In this document: piece after piece, positions 14,788-22,592 of the stretch | How the letters are laid out: the number at the start of each line of letters is the position of its first letter | How positions within the stretch are numbered: position 1 is the first letter of the stretch | Assembly: GCA_035571275.1 (NCBI GenBank) | Contig: DATMKQ010000387.1 | Span: 1-22,988, forward strand | Source of the DNA: Trebonia sp035571275 | GTDB taxonomy: Bacteria > Actinomycetota > Actinomycetes > Streptosporangiales > Streptosporangiaceae | Direction of reading: 5' to 3' | Length of the DNA stretch: 22,988 nucleotides | Notes under the pieces: generated by a model | The model's input: the letters and a program-made list of their open reading frames with translations, nothing else | What the model was told of the DNA's origin: nothing | Database searches by the model: none | Program-made: the position numbers and the translations under genes

Positions 14788-15624
14788 GTGGACCTCAACA
14801 CGGTCACCGAGTTCGTGCCAGCGGACAGGACCGTCTGGCGCGCCGGTGACGCGTGGCTTGGCGGCGGCACCTGGCTGTTCTCCCAGCCGCAACCCGGTGT
14901 CAGCAGGCTGCTCGACCTGACCGCGTTCGGCTGGCCGCCGCTCACCGAGACCGGCCGCGGCCTGGAGATCGCCGCCACCTGCACGCTCGCCGAGCTCGCC
15001 CGGTGGCGGCCGCGCGCGAACTGGCCCGCGGCCAGCCTGGCCAGGGCGTGCTGCGACGCACTGCTCGGCTCGTTCAAGGTGCAGAACACCGCGACGGTCG
15101 GCGGCAACATCTGCCTGTCGCTGCCGGCCGGGCCCATGACGGCGCTGGCCACCGCGCTGGACGGGACCGCCACGCTCTGGGCGCCGGACGGCGGCACCCG
15201 GGAGGTCCCCGTCGCCGGCTTCGTCACCGGGGACGGCCGCAACGTGCTCGCGCCCGGGGAACTGCTGCGCGCGATCTTCCTGCCGGCCGCGGCGCTGCGC
15301 GCGCGGACCACGTTCCGGCAGGTCTCGCTGTCCCCCGTGGGCCGGTCGGCGGTGCTCGTCATCGCCCGCCGTCCCCCCGGCGGCCAGACCGTCGTCACGA
15401 TCACCGCCGCGACCCCCCATCCGGTCCAGCTCCGGTTCGCCGCTCCGCCGGCCCCGGACGACGCGGTCGCCGCGCTGGACGCCGCCGTCCCCGGCCGCGC
15501 CTACCTGGACGACGCGGGTGGCGCCGCGCCCTGGCGCGCGGCGATGACGCGGCTGAGCGTGGCGGCGGTGGCGGCGGAGCTGGCGGCCCCTGGTCGGGCG
15601 GCCCCTGGTCGGGCGGCCCCGTGA
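14788..15624 (+). CDS. FAD-binding subunit of xanthine dehydrogenase-type enzyme
   Basis: A 278-residue subunit that passes electrons from the iron-sulfur clusters to FAD. It carries the FAD-binding GGGTWLFSQPQPGVSRLLDL segment near the N-terminus, the second flavin motif FKVQNTATVGGNICLSLPAG (about residues 95-114), and a C-terminal CO-dehydrogenase flavoprotein-like domain. The C-terminal tail has a short PGRAA repeat. The GTG start at 14788 follows an upstream stop codon and has only a weak GGCGGGG signal. Its TGA overlaps the next gene's GTG by four bases (GTGA), so the two are coupled. With urate oxidase two genes downstream, purine (xanthine/hypoxanthine) is the likely substrate. Confidence 0.9.
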   Translation: MDLNTVTEFVPADRTVWRAGDAWLGGGTWLFSQPQPGVSRLLDLTAFGWPPLTETGRGLEIAATCTLAELARWRPRANWPAASLARACCDALLGSFKVQNTATVGGNICLSLPAGPMTALATALDGTATLWAPDGGTREVPVAGFVTGDGRNVLAPGELLRAIFLPAAALRARTTFRQVSLSPVGRSAVLVIARRPPGGQTVVTITAATPHPVQLRFAAPPAPDDAVAALDAAVPGRAYLDDAGGAAPWRAAMTRLSVAAVAAELAAPGRAAPGRAAP

Positions 15625-18251
15625 CCATGCGCGTGAACGGCCAGCTTGCCGCCGGCCAGCCGCGGCCCGGCCAGTGCCTGCGGACGTTCCTGCGGGAGCA
15701 GGGCTGGTTCGGGGTGAAGAAAGGGTGCGATACCGGCGACTGCGGCGCCTGCACCGTACATGTGGACGGCGTGCCGGTGCACAGCTGCGTCTACCCGGCG
15801 ATGCGGGCGGTCGGGCGGGAGGTGACTTCGATCGAGGGCCTGACCCCGCACCCGCTGCAGGACGCGTTCCGCGCCGCGCAAAGTTTCCAGTGCGGCTTCT
15901 GCACGCCGGGGATGATCATGACGGCCGCGGCGCTGAGCGGCGAGCAGGCCGCTGACCTGCCGCGCGCGCTGAAGGGAAACATCTGCCGGTGCACGGGGTA
16001 CGGATCGATAGCTGACGCGGTCACCGGTACAGCTCGCATCGTCGTCCCGAACGGAGACGTTGTTCCCGTGGTCGGCACGAGCCTCCCGGCGCCCGCGGGA
16101 CCGGACGTGGTGACGGGGCGCGCCCGGTTCACCGCGGATCTCGCGCCCGGCGGCGTGTCCGGCGGCGTGTCCGGCGACGGCGATGTGCCGCCGGAGCCGC
16201 CGCTGCACATGAAGCTGCTCCGCTCCCCGCACGCCAGCGCGTGGATCCGGTCGATCGACGCGGCCGCCGCGGCGCGGCTGCCCGGCGTGGCGGCCGTGCT
16301 GACCTACGCCGACTCCCCCGCCCGGCGGTTTTCCACCGCTCGGCACCACAACCCGGACGACGACCCGTACGACACGCAGGTGCTCGACCGGACCGTGCGG
16401 TTCGCCGGCCAGCGGGTCGCGGCCGTCGTCGCCGACACCGTGGCCACGGCGGAGGCGGCCTGCGCGCGGATCAGCGTCGACTACGACGTGCTGCCCGCGG
16501 TCATCGACCCGGCCGCCGCGGTGGCGCCTGGCGCCCCGCCGCTGCACCCCGAGCTGGCGCCGCGGAACATCGCCGCGCGACTCCACCGCCGGGCCGGGGA
16601 CCCCGAGCGCGGGTTCGCCGCGGCCGCCGAGGTCTACGAGCAGACCTTCCGCGTGCACCGGGTGCAGCATGTGCACCTGGAGACGCACACCACGATCGGC
16701 TGGCTGGACCATGACCCGCTCGGCGGGGACCGCCTGGTGCTCAGGACAAGCACGCAGACGCCGTTTCTGACCCGCGACGAGCTGTGCCGGGTGTTCGGCC
16801 TGCGGACCGATCAGGTTCGCGTCGTCGCGAAGCGGGTCGGCGGCGGGTTCGGCGGCAAGCAGGAGATGCTCACCGAGGACATCGTCGCGCTCGCCGTGCT
16901 GGCCATCCGCCGGCCGGTGCACCTGGAGCTCACCAGGGAGGAGGAATTCGCCGCCGCGACCACCCGGCACCCGATGGAGATCACCGTCAGGCTGGGCGCC
17001 GCCCGCGACGGCACGCTGACCGCGTTCGCGCTGACCGTGGTGTCCGACACCGGCGCGTACGGCAACCACGCGCCCGGCGTGCTGTTCCACAGCTGCGAGG
17101 AGGCGGTCACCGCGTACCGCTGCCCGAACAAGCTCATCGACGCCCGCGCCGTCTACACCAACACTGTCCCGGCCGGGGCGTTCCGCGGTTACGGCCTGTC
17201 CCAGACGGTGTTCGCCGTCGAGTCCGCCGTGGACGAACTGGCCCGCCGGCTGGGCCTGCCCCCGGCGGAGTTCCGGCGGGTGAACCTGATCAGGCCGGGT
17301 GAGGTGCTCGTCAACGGCAGCGGCGAGCCCCATGACGTGAGCACGGCGACGATTGGCGTCGGCGAATGCCTCGATCTGGTGGAAAAGGCGCTGGCGAGCG
17401 GGCGCGGATCGGCGGCGCCACCCGGGTGGCGCGCGGGCACCGGCGTCGCCGTGGCGATGCTGGACACGATCCCGCCCGGCGGCCATGACGGGCGGGCGCG
17501 GATCGCGGCGCGCCCTGACGGGCGGTACGAGCTGTTCACAGGGACGAGCGAGTTCGGCAACGGCACCACGACCGTGCACCGCCAGATCGCCGCCAGCGTG
17601 CTCGGCTGCGACCCCGGCGACATCGACGTCGTCTCCTCCGACACCGACAGGTCGGGGCACGACACGGGCGCGTTCGGGTCCACGGGCACGGTCGTCGCCG
17701 GAACGGCCACGCTGCGCGCCGCGCGGGCGCTGGCGCAGGCCATCGCCGCGAACCCGGATACCGACAAGCCCCTGGAGGCGGAGGGATACTGCGACGGGTC
17801 GTCCCGGTCCGTGTCGTTCACCGTGCAGGGTTTCCGGGTCGCGGTCCGCGAACAGACCGGCGAGATCAAGATCCTGCAGTCGGTGCAGGCGGTCGACGCC
17901 GGCACGGTGATCAACCCGGTGCAGCTGCGCGGCCAGGTCGAAGGCGGGGTGGCGCAGGCGCTCGGCGCGGCCCTGTTCGAGGAGGTGCGGCTCGACGCGG
18001 CGGGCCGGGTGACCACGCGGACGCTGCGCGAGTACCACGTGCCGGTGCTCGCGGACCTGCCGCTCACCGAGGTGCACACCGCCGGCACCCACGATCCGCT
18101 CGGGCCGTTCGGCGCCAAGCCGATGAGCGAGGCCCCGTTCAACCCGGTCGCGCCCGCGCTGGCGAACGCGGTCCGCGACGCGACCGGCGTCCGCGTCACC
18201 GCGCTGCCGATGCGCAAAGACGCTGTCTACCGTGCACTGAGAGAGGGCTGA
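15621..18251 (+). CDS. Fused [2Fe-2S] / molybdopterin subunit of xanthine dehydrogenase
   Basis: An 876-residue fusion. Residues 1-150 bind two [2Fe-2S] clusters: the plant-type cluster with Cys36, Cys41, Cys44, Cys56 and the second with Cys91, Cys94, Cys122, Cys124, all present. A short linker leads to the molybdenum cofactor domains from about residue 155: an 'a/b hammerhead' segment (DVVTGRARFTADL), VGGGFGGKQEML, GAFRGYGLSQTVF and a C-terminal FGAKPMSEAPFNPVAPALANA with the expected active-site Glu. Most actinobacterial relatives keep the two parts as separate genes; XdhD-like fusions are known. The start GTG 15621 overlaps the FAD gene stop. The order FAD-FeS/Mo-urate oxidase supports xanthine-to-urate oxidation, though the substrate-specific residues were not checked. 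Confidence 0.92.
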   Translation: MTMRVNGQLAAGQPRPGQCLRTFLREQGWFGVKKGCDTGDCGACTVHVDGVPVHSCVYPAMRAVGREVTSIEGLTPHPLQDAFRAAQSFQCGFCTPGMIMTAAALSGEQAADLPRALKGNICRCTGYGSIADAVTGTARIVVPNGDVVPVVGTSLPAPAGPDVVTGRARFTADLAPGGVSGGVSGDGDVPPEPPLHMKLLRSPHASAWIRSIDAAAAARLPGVAAVLTYADSPARRFSTARHHNPDDDPYDTQVLDRTVRFAGQRVAAVVADTVATAEAACARISVDYDVLPAVIDPAAAVAPGAPPLHPELAPRNIAARLHRRAGDPERGFAAAAEVYEQTFRVHRVQHVHLETHTTIGWLDHDPLGGDRLVLRTSTQTPFLTRDELCRVFGLRTDQVRVVAKRVGGGFGGKQEMLTEDIVALAVLAIRRPVHLELTREEEFAAATTRHPMEITVRLGAARDGTLTAFALTVVSDTGAYGNHAPGVLFHSCEEAVTAYRCPNKLIDARAVYTNTVPAGAFRGYGLSQTVFAVESAVDELARRLGLPPAEFRRVNLIRPGEVLVNGSGEPHDVSTATIGVGECLDLVEKALASGRGSAAPPGWRAGTGVAVAMLDTIPPGGHDGRARIAARPDGRYELFTGTSEFGNGTTTVHRQIAASVLGCDPGDIDVVSSDTDRSGHDTGAFGSTGTVVAGTATLRAARALAQAIAANPDTDKPLEAEGYCDGSSRSVSFTVQGFRVAVREQTGEIKILQSVQAVDAGTVINPVQLRGQVEGGVAQALGAALFEEVRLDAAGRVTTRTLREYHVPVLADLPLTEVHTAGTHDPLGPFGAKPMSEAPFNPVAPALANAVRDATGVRVTALPMRKDAVYRALREG

Positions 18252-18252
18252 C

Positions 18253-19131
18253 ATGCAGCTCGGATCCAACCGTTACGGCAAGGCCGAGGTCCGCGTGGTC
18301 CGCGTCGCGCGCGGCGCGGGACCCGACGGCGGCGACCTGATCAAAGACTGGAACGTCTCCACGTTGCTGTCCGGTGACCTCGCCGACTCGCACCTGACCG
18401 GCGATAACGCCAAGGTGCTGCCCACGGACTCGCAGAAGAACAAGGTCTACGCGCTGGCGAAAGAACTCGGTTGCGTGCAGCCAGAGCCGTTCGCTCGTGA
18501 GCTGGCTTCGTTCTTCACGTCCTCGCAAGAGCCGATCACCCGGGCGCGGATCTCTATCGACGAGTGCGCGTGGATTCCGATCGGCGCTACCGGCTACTCG
18601 TTCGCCAGGTCCGGGGAACTCCTGCGAACGACGACCGTCATCCAGGACGAGGCTCGCGGAACGAGCGTGGTTTCCGGGATCAAGGACCTGGTCGTCATGA
18701 ACACGACGGCCTCGGAGTTCTGGGGCTACCCGAAGGACCCGTACACCACGCTGCCCGAGACCAAAAACCGGATCCTGGCCACGGAGGTGAACGCCTCGTG
18801 GCGGTTCCGGCCCGAGGCGATCGCGGGCACCGACTGGGGTGCCGCCTTCGTCGTGGCCCGGCAGACCGTGCTCGACACGTTCGCCGGGACCTACACCTAC
18901 TCGCTGCAGCAGATGCTGTACGCGATCGGCGGGGCGGTCCTCACCGCCGTGCCCGAGGTCTGCGAGGTGCGGCTCGCGCTGCCGAACAAACATCACTTCG
19001 CCGTCGACCTGTCCCCGTTCGGGCTGGAGAACGACCGCGAGGTGTACGTCGCGGCCGACCGCCCGTACGGCCTCATCGAAGGCACCGTGCTCGCCGACGA
19101 CGCCCCCGACCCGGGTCTGGCCTGGACCTGA
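18253..19131 (+). CDS. pucL: Factor-independent urate hydroxylase (urate oxidase)
   Basis: Oxidises urate with O2 to 5-hydroxyisourate without a cofactor, the next step after xanthine dehydrogenase. The 292-residue protein has the two T-fold halves of uricase. The catalytic Lys10 (YGKAEVR) and Thr58 (KVLPTDSQKN) are in place, and the His of the NKHHF motif is at 247. Also typical are TRARISIDECAWIPIG, NTTASEFWGY and the C-terminal YVAADRPYGLIEGTV. It begins 1 nt after the dehydrogenase stop, preceded by GAGAGGG, so it belongs to the same operon. No HIU hydrolase, OHCU decarboxylase or allantoinase gene is in the window. Confidence 0.95.
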   Translation: MQLGSNRYGKAEVRVVRVARGAGPDGGDLIKDWNVSTLLSGDLADSHLTGDNAKVLPTDSQKNKVYALAKELGCVQPEPFARELASFFTSSQEPITRARISIDECAWIPIGATGYSFARSGELLRTTTVIQDEARGTSVVSGIKDLVVMNTTASEFWGYPKDPYTTLPETKNRILATEVNASWRFRPEAIAGTDWGAAFVVARQTVLDTFAGTYTYSLQQMLYAIGGAVLTAVPEVCEVRLALPNKHHFAVDLSPFGLENDREVYVAADRPYGLIEGTVLADDAPDPGLAWT

Positions 19132-19153
19132 CCCCGGTCAGGGCGTCAGGGCG

Positions 19154-20002
19154 TCACTGCTTGCGGGCGACCCCGCCGTAGTTCGGGATGTCCCGGTCGG
19201 GGTCGGGGGGATCCGCGCGCCACCGATGCGCCTGGACGACTCCCGGCTCCAGCAAGTCCAGGCCCTCGAAGAAGCGGGCCACCTCGGCGCGGGTGCGAAG
19301 GGTGACCGGCGCGGCCATCACCGTGTTCATCCGCGTCGCGCCGCGCGCCATCTGATCGGCGAGGATGTCGCTGGCGGGGTGCGAGATCACCAGGTAGCTA
19401 CCCGACGGCACCGCATTGAGCAGCCGTTTGACGATCCCGGCCGGGTCGTCGGCGTCGGGGACGCACTGCAGGAGCCCGAGCATCATCAGCGCGATCGGCT
19501 CGCCGAAGTCCAGGGTCTCCGCCGCCACCCGCAGGATCTCGCCGGTGTCGCGCACGTCGGCGTCGAGATAGGCGGTGCTGCCCTGGTGGCTGCCCGTCAG
19601 CAGGGCGCGGGCGTGCGCGAGCACGATCGGATCGTTGTCCACGTAGACGATCCGCGACTCCGGAGCCACCCGCTGGGCGACCTCGTGCGTGTTGTCGGCC
19701 GATGGCAGCCCGGTGCCGATGTCGAGGAATTGCCTGATGCCCGCCTCGGCGGCGAGGTACCGGACCGTGCGGCCGAGGAACGCGCGCTGCGTGCGGACGC
19801 CGACCCGGATATCCGGATAGGACTCGACGACCATTTCGGCCGCCTTGCGGTCGGCCTCGAAGTTGTCCTTGCCGCCAAGCCAGTAGTTGTATACCCGGGC
19901 GATGTGGGCGTTGCCGGTGTCGATGTTCACCGGCAGCGGCTGGTCGTCCACGGGGGCAGGCAGAAACCAGCTTGTCGATCGCTTTTCGGCCACCAGCGCC
20001 AT
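19154..20002 (-). CDS. SAM-dependent methyltransferase, DUF574 type
   Basis: A 282-residue Rossmann methyltransferase of the DUF574 family that is abundant in actinomycetes. The signature N-terminal NIDTGNAHIARVYNYWLGGK with DNFEADR is intact, followed by the SAM-binding FLDIGTGLPSADNTHEVAQR and VYVDNDPIVLAHARALL. The C-terminal FFEGLDLLEPGVVQAHRWR is also typical. The native substrate of the family is, to my knowledge, mostly undefined. It converges on urate oxidase with 22 nt between the stop codons. ATG 20002 abuts AAAGG, so the real start may be the GTG three codons later, which has better spacing. Confidence 0.9.
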   Translation of the reverse strand: MALVAEKRSTSWFLPAPVDDQPLPVNIDTGNAHIARVYNYWLGGKDNFEADRKAAEMVVESYPDIRVGVRTQRAFLGRTVRYLAAEAGIRQFLDIGTGLPSADNTHEVAQRVAPESRIVYVDNDPIVLAHARALLTGSHQGSTAYLDADVRDTGEILRVAAETLDFGEPIALMMLGLLQCVPDADDPAGIVKRLLNAVPSGSYLVISHPASDILADQMARGATRMNTVMAAPVTLRTRAEVARFFEGLDLLEPGVVQAHRWRADPPDPDRDIPNYGGVARKQ

Positions 20003-20095
20003 CCTTTACCGATCCGCCAGCGCGGACGCCTCGAGCCCCCGTCGCGCCGCGCCACCATCATCGCATGCTTGGATAATCTTCACGAGCACAGTAGT

Positions 20096-20123
20096 TCAGG
20101 AGCCCAGTGGCTCAGGAGCCCAG
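20096..20123. repeat. 12-bp direct repeat
   Basis: TCAGGAGCCCAG occurs at 20096-20107 and again at 20112-20123, with a 16-bp period. The second copy overlaps the stop codon of the doubtful small minus-strand frame. Function unknown. Confidence 0.7.
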
Positions 20124-20291
20124 CGCGGACAGCTCCTCCTGTATCCGGCGCTCGTGCTCTTCGGCGTCCTCGCGGGCACGATCCGGATAGCGGTCAAGCT
20201 GCCGCCGCCAAGACCCTGAATCGGGCTGGTCGCCGGGGCGCTGTCTACGGTTGCTGTTATCCTGCGACCCCTTTTTCTTTCCGCAGCACAT
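20112..20291 (-). CDS. Possible small hydrophilic protein, doubtful
   Basis: A 59-residue frame starting MCCGKKKGSQDN and ending in a charged helix (DAEEHERRIQEELSALGS). It fills most of the 358-bp gap between the methyltransferase and the TetR gene. The KKKG lysines use AAG and AAA codons unlike the surrounding GC-rich genes, and no convincing ribosome-binding site is visible. A GTG at 20309 would lengthen it but overlaps the TetR operator. I do not recognise the protein and it may not be expressed. Confidence 0.3.
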   Translation of the reverse strand: MCCGKKKGSQDNSNRRQRPGDQPDSGSWRRQLDRYPDRAREDAEEHERRIQEELSALGS

Positions 20292-20309
20292 CAGCCGTGA
20301 CGTGCGCAC

Positions 20310-20339
20310 TCCCTAAAGTACGTGTGTGTACTTTAGGGA
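20310..20339. promoter_or_regulatory. Perfect palindromic operator upstream of the TetR gene
   Basis: Two perfect 12-bp arms (TCCCTAAAGTAC at 20310-20321 and its complement at 20328-20339) flank a 6-bp GTGTGT centre. The site overlaps the expected -35 of the TetR promoter, whose TACTCT box is at 20349. This is the size and position of a TetR autoregulatory operator, and it also faces the minus-strand small frame. Confidence 0.75.
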
Positions 20340-20348
20340 TTTTCCACG

Positions 20349-20354
20349 TACTCT
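20349..20354 (+). promoter_or_regulatory. Probable -10 element of the TetR gene (leaderless)
   Basis: TACTCT is followed by 6 nt and ATG 20361, the same TANNNT-N6-start arrangement as pyrF and dapD. No Shine-Dalgarno sequence is seen. Confidence 0.5.
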
Positions 20355-20360
20355 GGGCCC

Positions 20361-21059
20361 ATGTCTGACGCCATGCAAGGGGGGACCCTGGCCAAGACGC
20401 ACGACGGTAAGCCGGGCCTGCCCAGGGGCCGCAGCCGGCTGCCGGCGCCGGACGTGCGGGCATCTCAGGTGCGGCGGCTGCAGGGGGCGACGATCGCCGC
20501 GGTGGCCGAGTCTGGCTACCCGGCGGTCACGGTCGCGGACATCGTACGCCGAGCCCGGGTGTCCCGCGCCGCCTTCTACGCGCACTTCGCGGACAAGGAG
20601 GACTGCTTCCTCGCCGCGACGCGCGAGGGCGGCAGGATGATGGCCGGCCGGGTGGTGGCCGCGACTCGCGCGCTGCCCGCGGGCACCGCGGACGAGACCG
20701 TGCTGCGGACCGGCTTCCGCGCGTTCCTGGAGTTCCTCGCCACCGAGCCCGCCTTCGCCCGGGTCTTCTGCATCGACATGCAGACCGCGGGGCACCGCGC
20801 CGTCGAGCGGTTCGACGTGGCATGCCGGCGGTTCGCCGACATGACCGCGACCTGGCACCAGCGGGCGCGCGACCGGCACCCGGACTGGCCGGCTGTCCCC
20901 CACGTCGCCTACCTCGGGCTCGCCGGGGCCACCGCGGAGCTGGTGCGGTCCTTGGTGCGCAACGGCGAGACGAGCGGGCTGCCGAAGCTGGAGGACGCGC
21001 TCATGTCACTGCACCTGGCCGTGCTGGCGGCCCGCCCCTGGCCGGCTTCGGCCGATTTA
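20361..21059 (+). CDS. TetR-family regulator, 3' end uncertain
   Basis: The recognisable regulator covers about 230 residues. The N-terminal helix-turn-helix, about residues 37-82, reads RRLQGATIAAVAESGYPAVT, then VADIVRRARVSRAAFYAHFADK, typical TetR. The C-terminal ligand domain is helical (LRTGFRAFLEFLATEPAFAR, YLGLAGATAELVRSLVRNG) and ends near ALMSLHLAVLAARP. No stop follows in frame: the frame stays open to TGA at 22077-22079 through the antisense strand of the acyl-CoA dehydrogenase. A TAA at 21058-21060 sits one base out of frame. I list only the regulator part; a lost stop, a frameshift or a sequencing error would explain this. It probably represses itself via the 20310-20339 palindrome and may sense an acyl-CoA or related ligand, given its neighbour. 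Confidence 0.8.
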
Positions 21060-21062
21060 AGG

Positions 21063-22220
21063 TTATTCCCCTATCCCGCCCAACTTGACGTGGCCCTTGA
21101 GCAGGTTGCGGGCGATGGTGCGGCGCTGGATCTCGTCGGTGCCCTCGTAGATTCGCAGCAGCCGAAGCTCCCGGTACCAGCGCTCGATCGGCAGTTCCTT
21201 GGTGTACCCCATCCCGCCGTGGATCTGCAGCACCCGGTCCACCACGTTATTGGCCATGACCGCGCCGTTCAGCTTGGCGATCGAGGAGGCGTGCCGGCCG
21301 TCCATGCCCTGCTGCACCCGCCAGGCGGCGTACAGCGTGAGCCACTTGGCCGCCTCGATCTCCACCTGGGAGTCCGCGATCTGCCACTGGATCGCCTGGT
21401 ACTCCGCGATCGGCTGGCCCATCGAGTACCTGATGTTCGCGTAGTCGATCGCCATCTGCAGCAGCCGCTCCGCCGCGCCAACGGCGCGCGCCGGGATCAT
21501 GAACCGGCCCCGCCTGATCCACGCCATCGCCAGGTCGAACCCCTTGCCGGGCTCGCCGAGCACGTTGGCGGCGGGCACCCGCACGTCGTCGAACACCAGC
21601 GCCGCGGGCCCCCACTCCCCCATGGTCGCGATCGGCTCGGACTTCCACCCCATGTCCCTGTCGACAAGGAAGCAGGTGACACCCGCGTCCGGCACCACCG
21701 CGAACACCATCGTGAAGTCCGCGTCGTTCCCGTTGGTGATGAACGTCTTCTCCCCGTTGATCACGTAGTCGCCGCCGTCCGGGCGCGCGGAGGACCTGAT
21801 GGACCTGGCGTCCGAGCCCGCGCCCGGCTCGGTGATCGCGAAGCACGAGATCCGCTCGCCCTCGATCGTGGGGATCAGGTACCGCTGCTTCTGCTCCTCG
21901 TCGCAGAAGTACAAGATGTTGTCCGCCTCGCCGCCGAACTGGAACGGCACGAACGTGCGCCCGCTCTCGATCGCGATGATCGCGGCCATCACCGCGCCGA
22001 GGTTCATCCCGCCGAACTCCTCCGGCGTGGTCACTCCCCAGAACCCGCTGCGCCGCGCCTTCCGCTGCAGATCGCGTAGCACCGACCGGTCGACCCCAGG
22101 CCGCCCGGCGCGCTCGCCGCGCAGCACCTCCGGCTCGAGCGGCATGACCTCCCGCTCGATGAACGCCCGGACCGTGTCCCGGACCTGCCGTTCCTCATCG
22201 CTGAGCGAGAAGTCCACCAT
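21063..22220 (-). CDS. Acyl-CoA dehydrogenase
   Basis: A 385-residue flavoenzyme that makes the 2,3-double bond of an acyl-CoA and gives its electrons to ETF. It shows the helical N-terminal domain (SDEERQVRDTVRAFIEREVM), the central beta-domain with FAITEPGAGSDARSIRSSA and INGEKTFITNGNDADFTMVF, and the C-terminal bundle with QIHGGMGYTKELPIERWYRE and RIYEGTDEIQRRTIARNLL; Glu359 in YEGT is the catalytic base. The start ATG 22220 has GGAAAGGA 9 nt upstream. The gene converges on the TetR gene. The substrate chain length cannot be read from sequence. Adjacent regulation by the TetR protein is possible but not shown. Confidence 0.93.
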   Translation of the reverse strand: MVDFSLSDEERQVRDTVRAFIEREVMPLEPEVLRGERAGRPGVDRSVLRDLQRKARRSGFWGVTTPEEFGGMNLGAVMAAIIAIESGRTFVPFQFGGEADNILYFCDEEQKQRYLIPTIEGERISCFAITEPGAGSDARSIRSSARPDGGDYVINGEKTFITNGNDADFTMVFAVVPDAGVTCFLVDRDMGWKSEPIATMGEWGPAALVFDDVRVPAANVLGEPGKGFDLAMAWIRRGRFMIPARAVGAAERLLQMAIDYANIRYSMGQPIAEYQAIQWQIADSQVEIEAAKWLTLYAAWRVQQGMDGRHASSIAKLNGAVMANNVVDRVLQIHGGMGYTKELPIERWYRELRLLRIYEGTDEIQRRTIARNLLKGHVKLGGIGE

Positions 22221-22308
22221 CGCCGGCCATCCTTTCCCGCGGCACATCTGTACCCGATGGTAACTTCGCCCGGCCCGGGGACGTCAATCGGCCTCTCGAT
22301 GCCTGAGA

Positions 22309-22336
22309 GCGGGCCTGATCACGGGATCAGGCCCGC
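22309..22336. terminator. Terminator hairpin after the small peptide locus
   Basis: GCGGGCCTGATC (22309-22320) and its perfect complement (22325-22336) form a 12-bp stem with a 4-nt ACGG loop. It lies 7 nt past the TAG of the second peptide copy and upstream of the acyl-CoA dehydrogenase gene on the same strand, so it probably separates their transcripts. There is no U-tract, as is common in actinomycetes. Confidence 0.7.
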
Positions 22337-22343
22337 CCGCGGG

Positions 22344-22466
22344 CTAGTTCGACACCCCGTACTCGATCGCGGTCGCGGCCGTGGCATCCGTAGCGGCCGA
22401 AATGGCCGAGGCAGTGGCGAACAGCGACAATCCGATAAGAATAGCGATGACGGCCTTCCGGATGTG
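22344..22466 (-). pseudogene. Second copy of the small membrane/exported peptide, start lost
   Basis: This is an in-frame tandem copy of the peptide encoded at 22467-22592. It begins at the codon after that gene's TAA and runs to TAG at 22344. It encodes IRKAVIAILIGLSL, a hydrophobic stretch, then ATAATAIEYGVSN. It has no start codon or ribosome-binding site of its own, so it is silent unless the TAA is read through. Many differences from copy 1 in shared residues are synonymous (for example Ala GCA/GCT, Gly GGC/GGA, Ser TCT/TCG, Ile ATC/ATT), which suggests past purifying selection on the peptide. It is either a recently silenced gene or the second half of a readthrough product of 82 residues. 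Confidence 0.55.
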
Positions 22467-22592
22467 TTAAAGCGCGTACTCGACCATCGTGGCGGCCGTC
22501 GCGTGCGTCGCGGTTGAGATCGCCGCGGCCGCGCCGAACACCAGAGACAAGCCGATCAGAATTGCGACAAGGGGCTTCCGGATGGATTTCAT
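22467..22592 (-). CDS. Small secreted or membrane peptide, 41 residues
   Basis: ATG 22592 is preceded by GGAGG with 5 nt spacing, the best ribosome-binding site in the region. The peptide has a basic N-terminus (MKSIRK), a hydrophobic core (LVAILIGLSLVFGAAAAI) and a short polar tail ending ATAATMVEYAL. It looks like a signal peptide or single membrane anchor; Ala-x-Ala sites occur near residues 31-33, which would release about 8 residues. The ATMVEYAL end resembles the ATAIEYGL motif at the prepilin cleavage site of Flp pilins, but here the hydrophobic helix comes before the motif instead of after it. I do not recognise the family. A second copy follows in frame after the TAA. Confidence 0.65.
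   Translation of the reverse strand: MKSIRKPLVAILIGLSLVFGAAAAISTATHATAATMVEYAL

Noticed and set aside
14853..15620. Upstream extension of the fused FeS/Mo subunit
   Set aside because: The frame is open but overlaps the FAD subunit gene in another frame. The first homology starts at about 15627 and GTG 15621 gives a normal 4-nt overlap.
15501..18269. A very long minus-strand open frame opposite the xanthine dehydrogenase gene
   Set aside because: It is antisense to a clear gene, has low-complexity Arg/Gly/Ala/His-rich translation and no domain. GC-rich third codon positions keep the antisense frame open.
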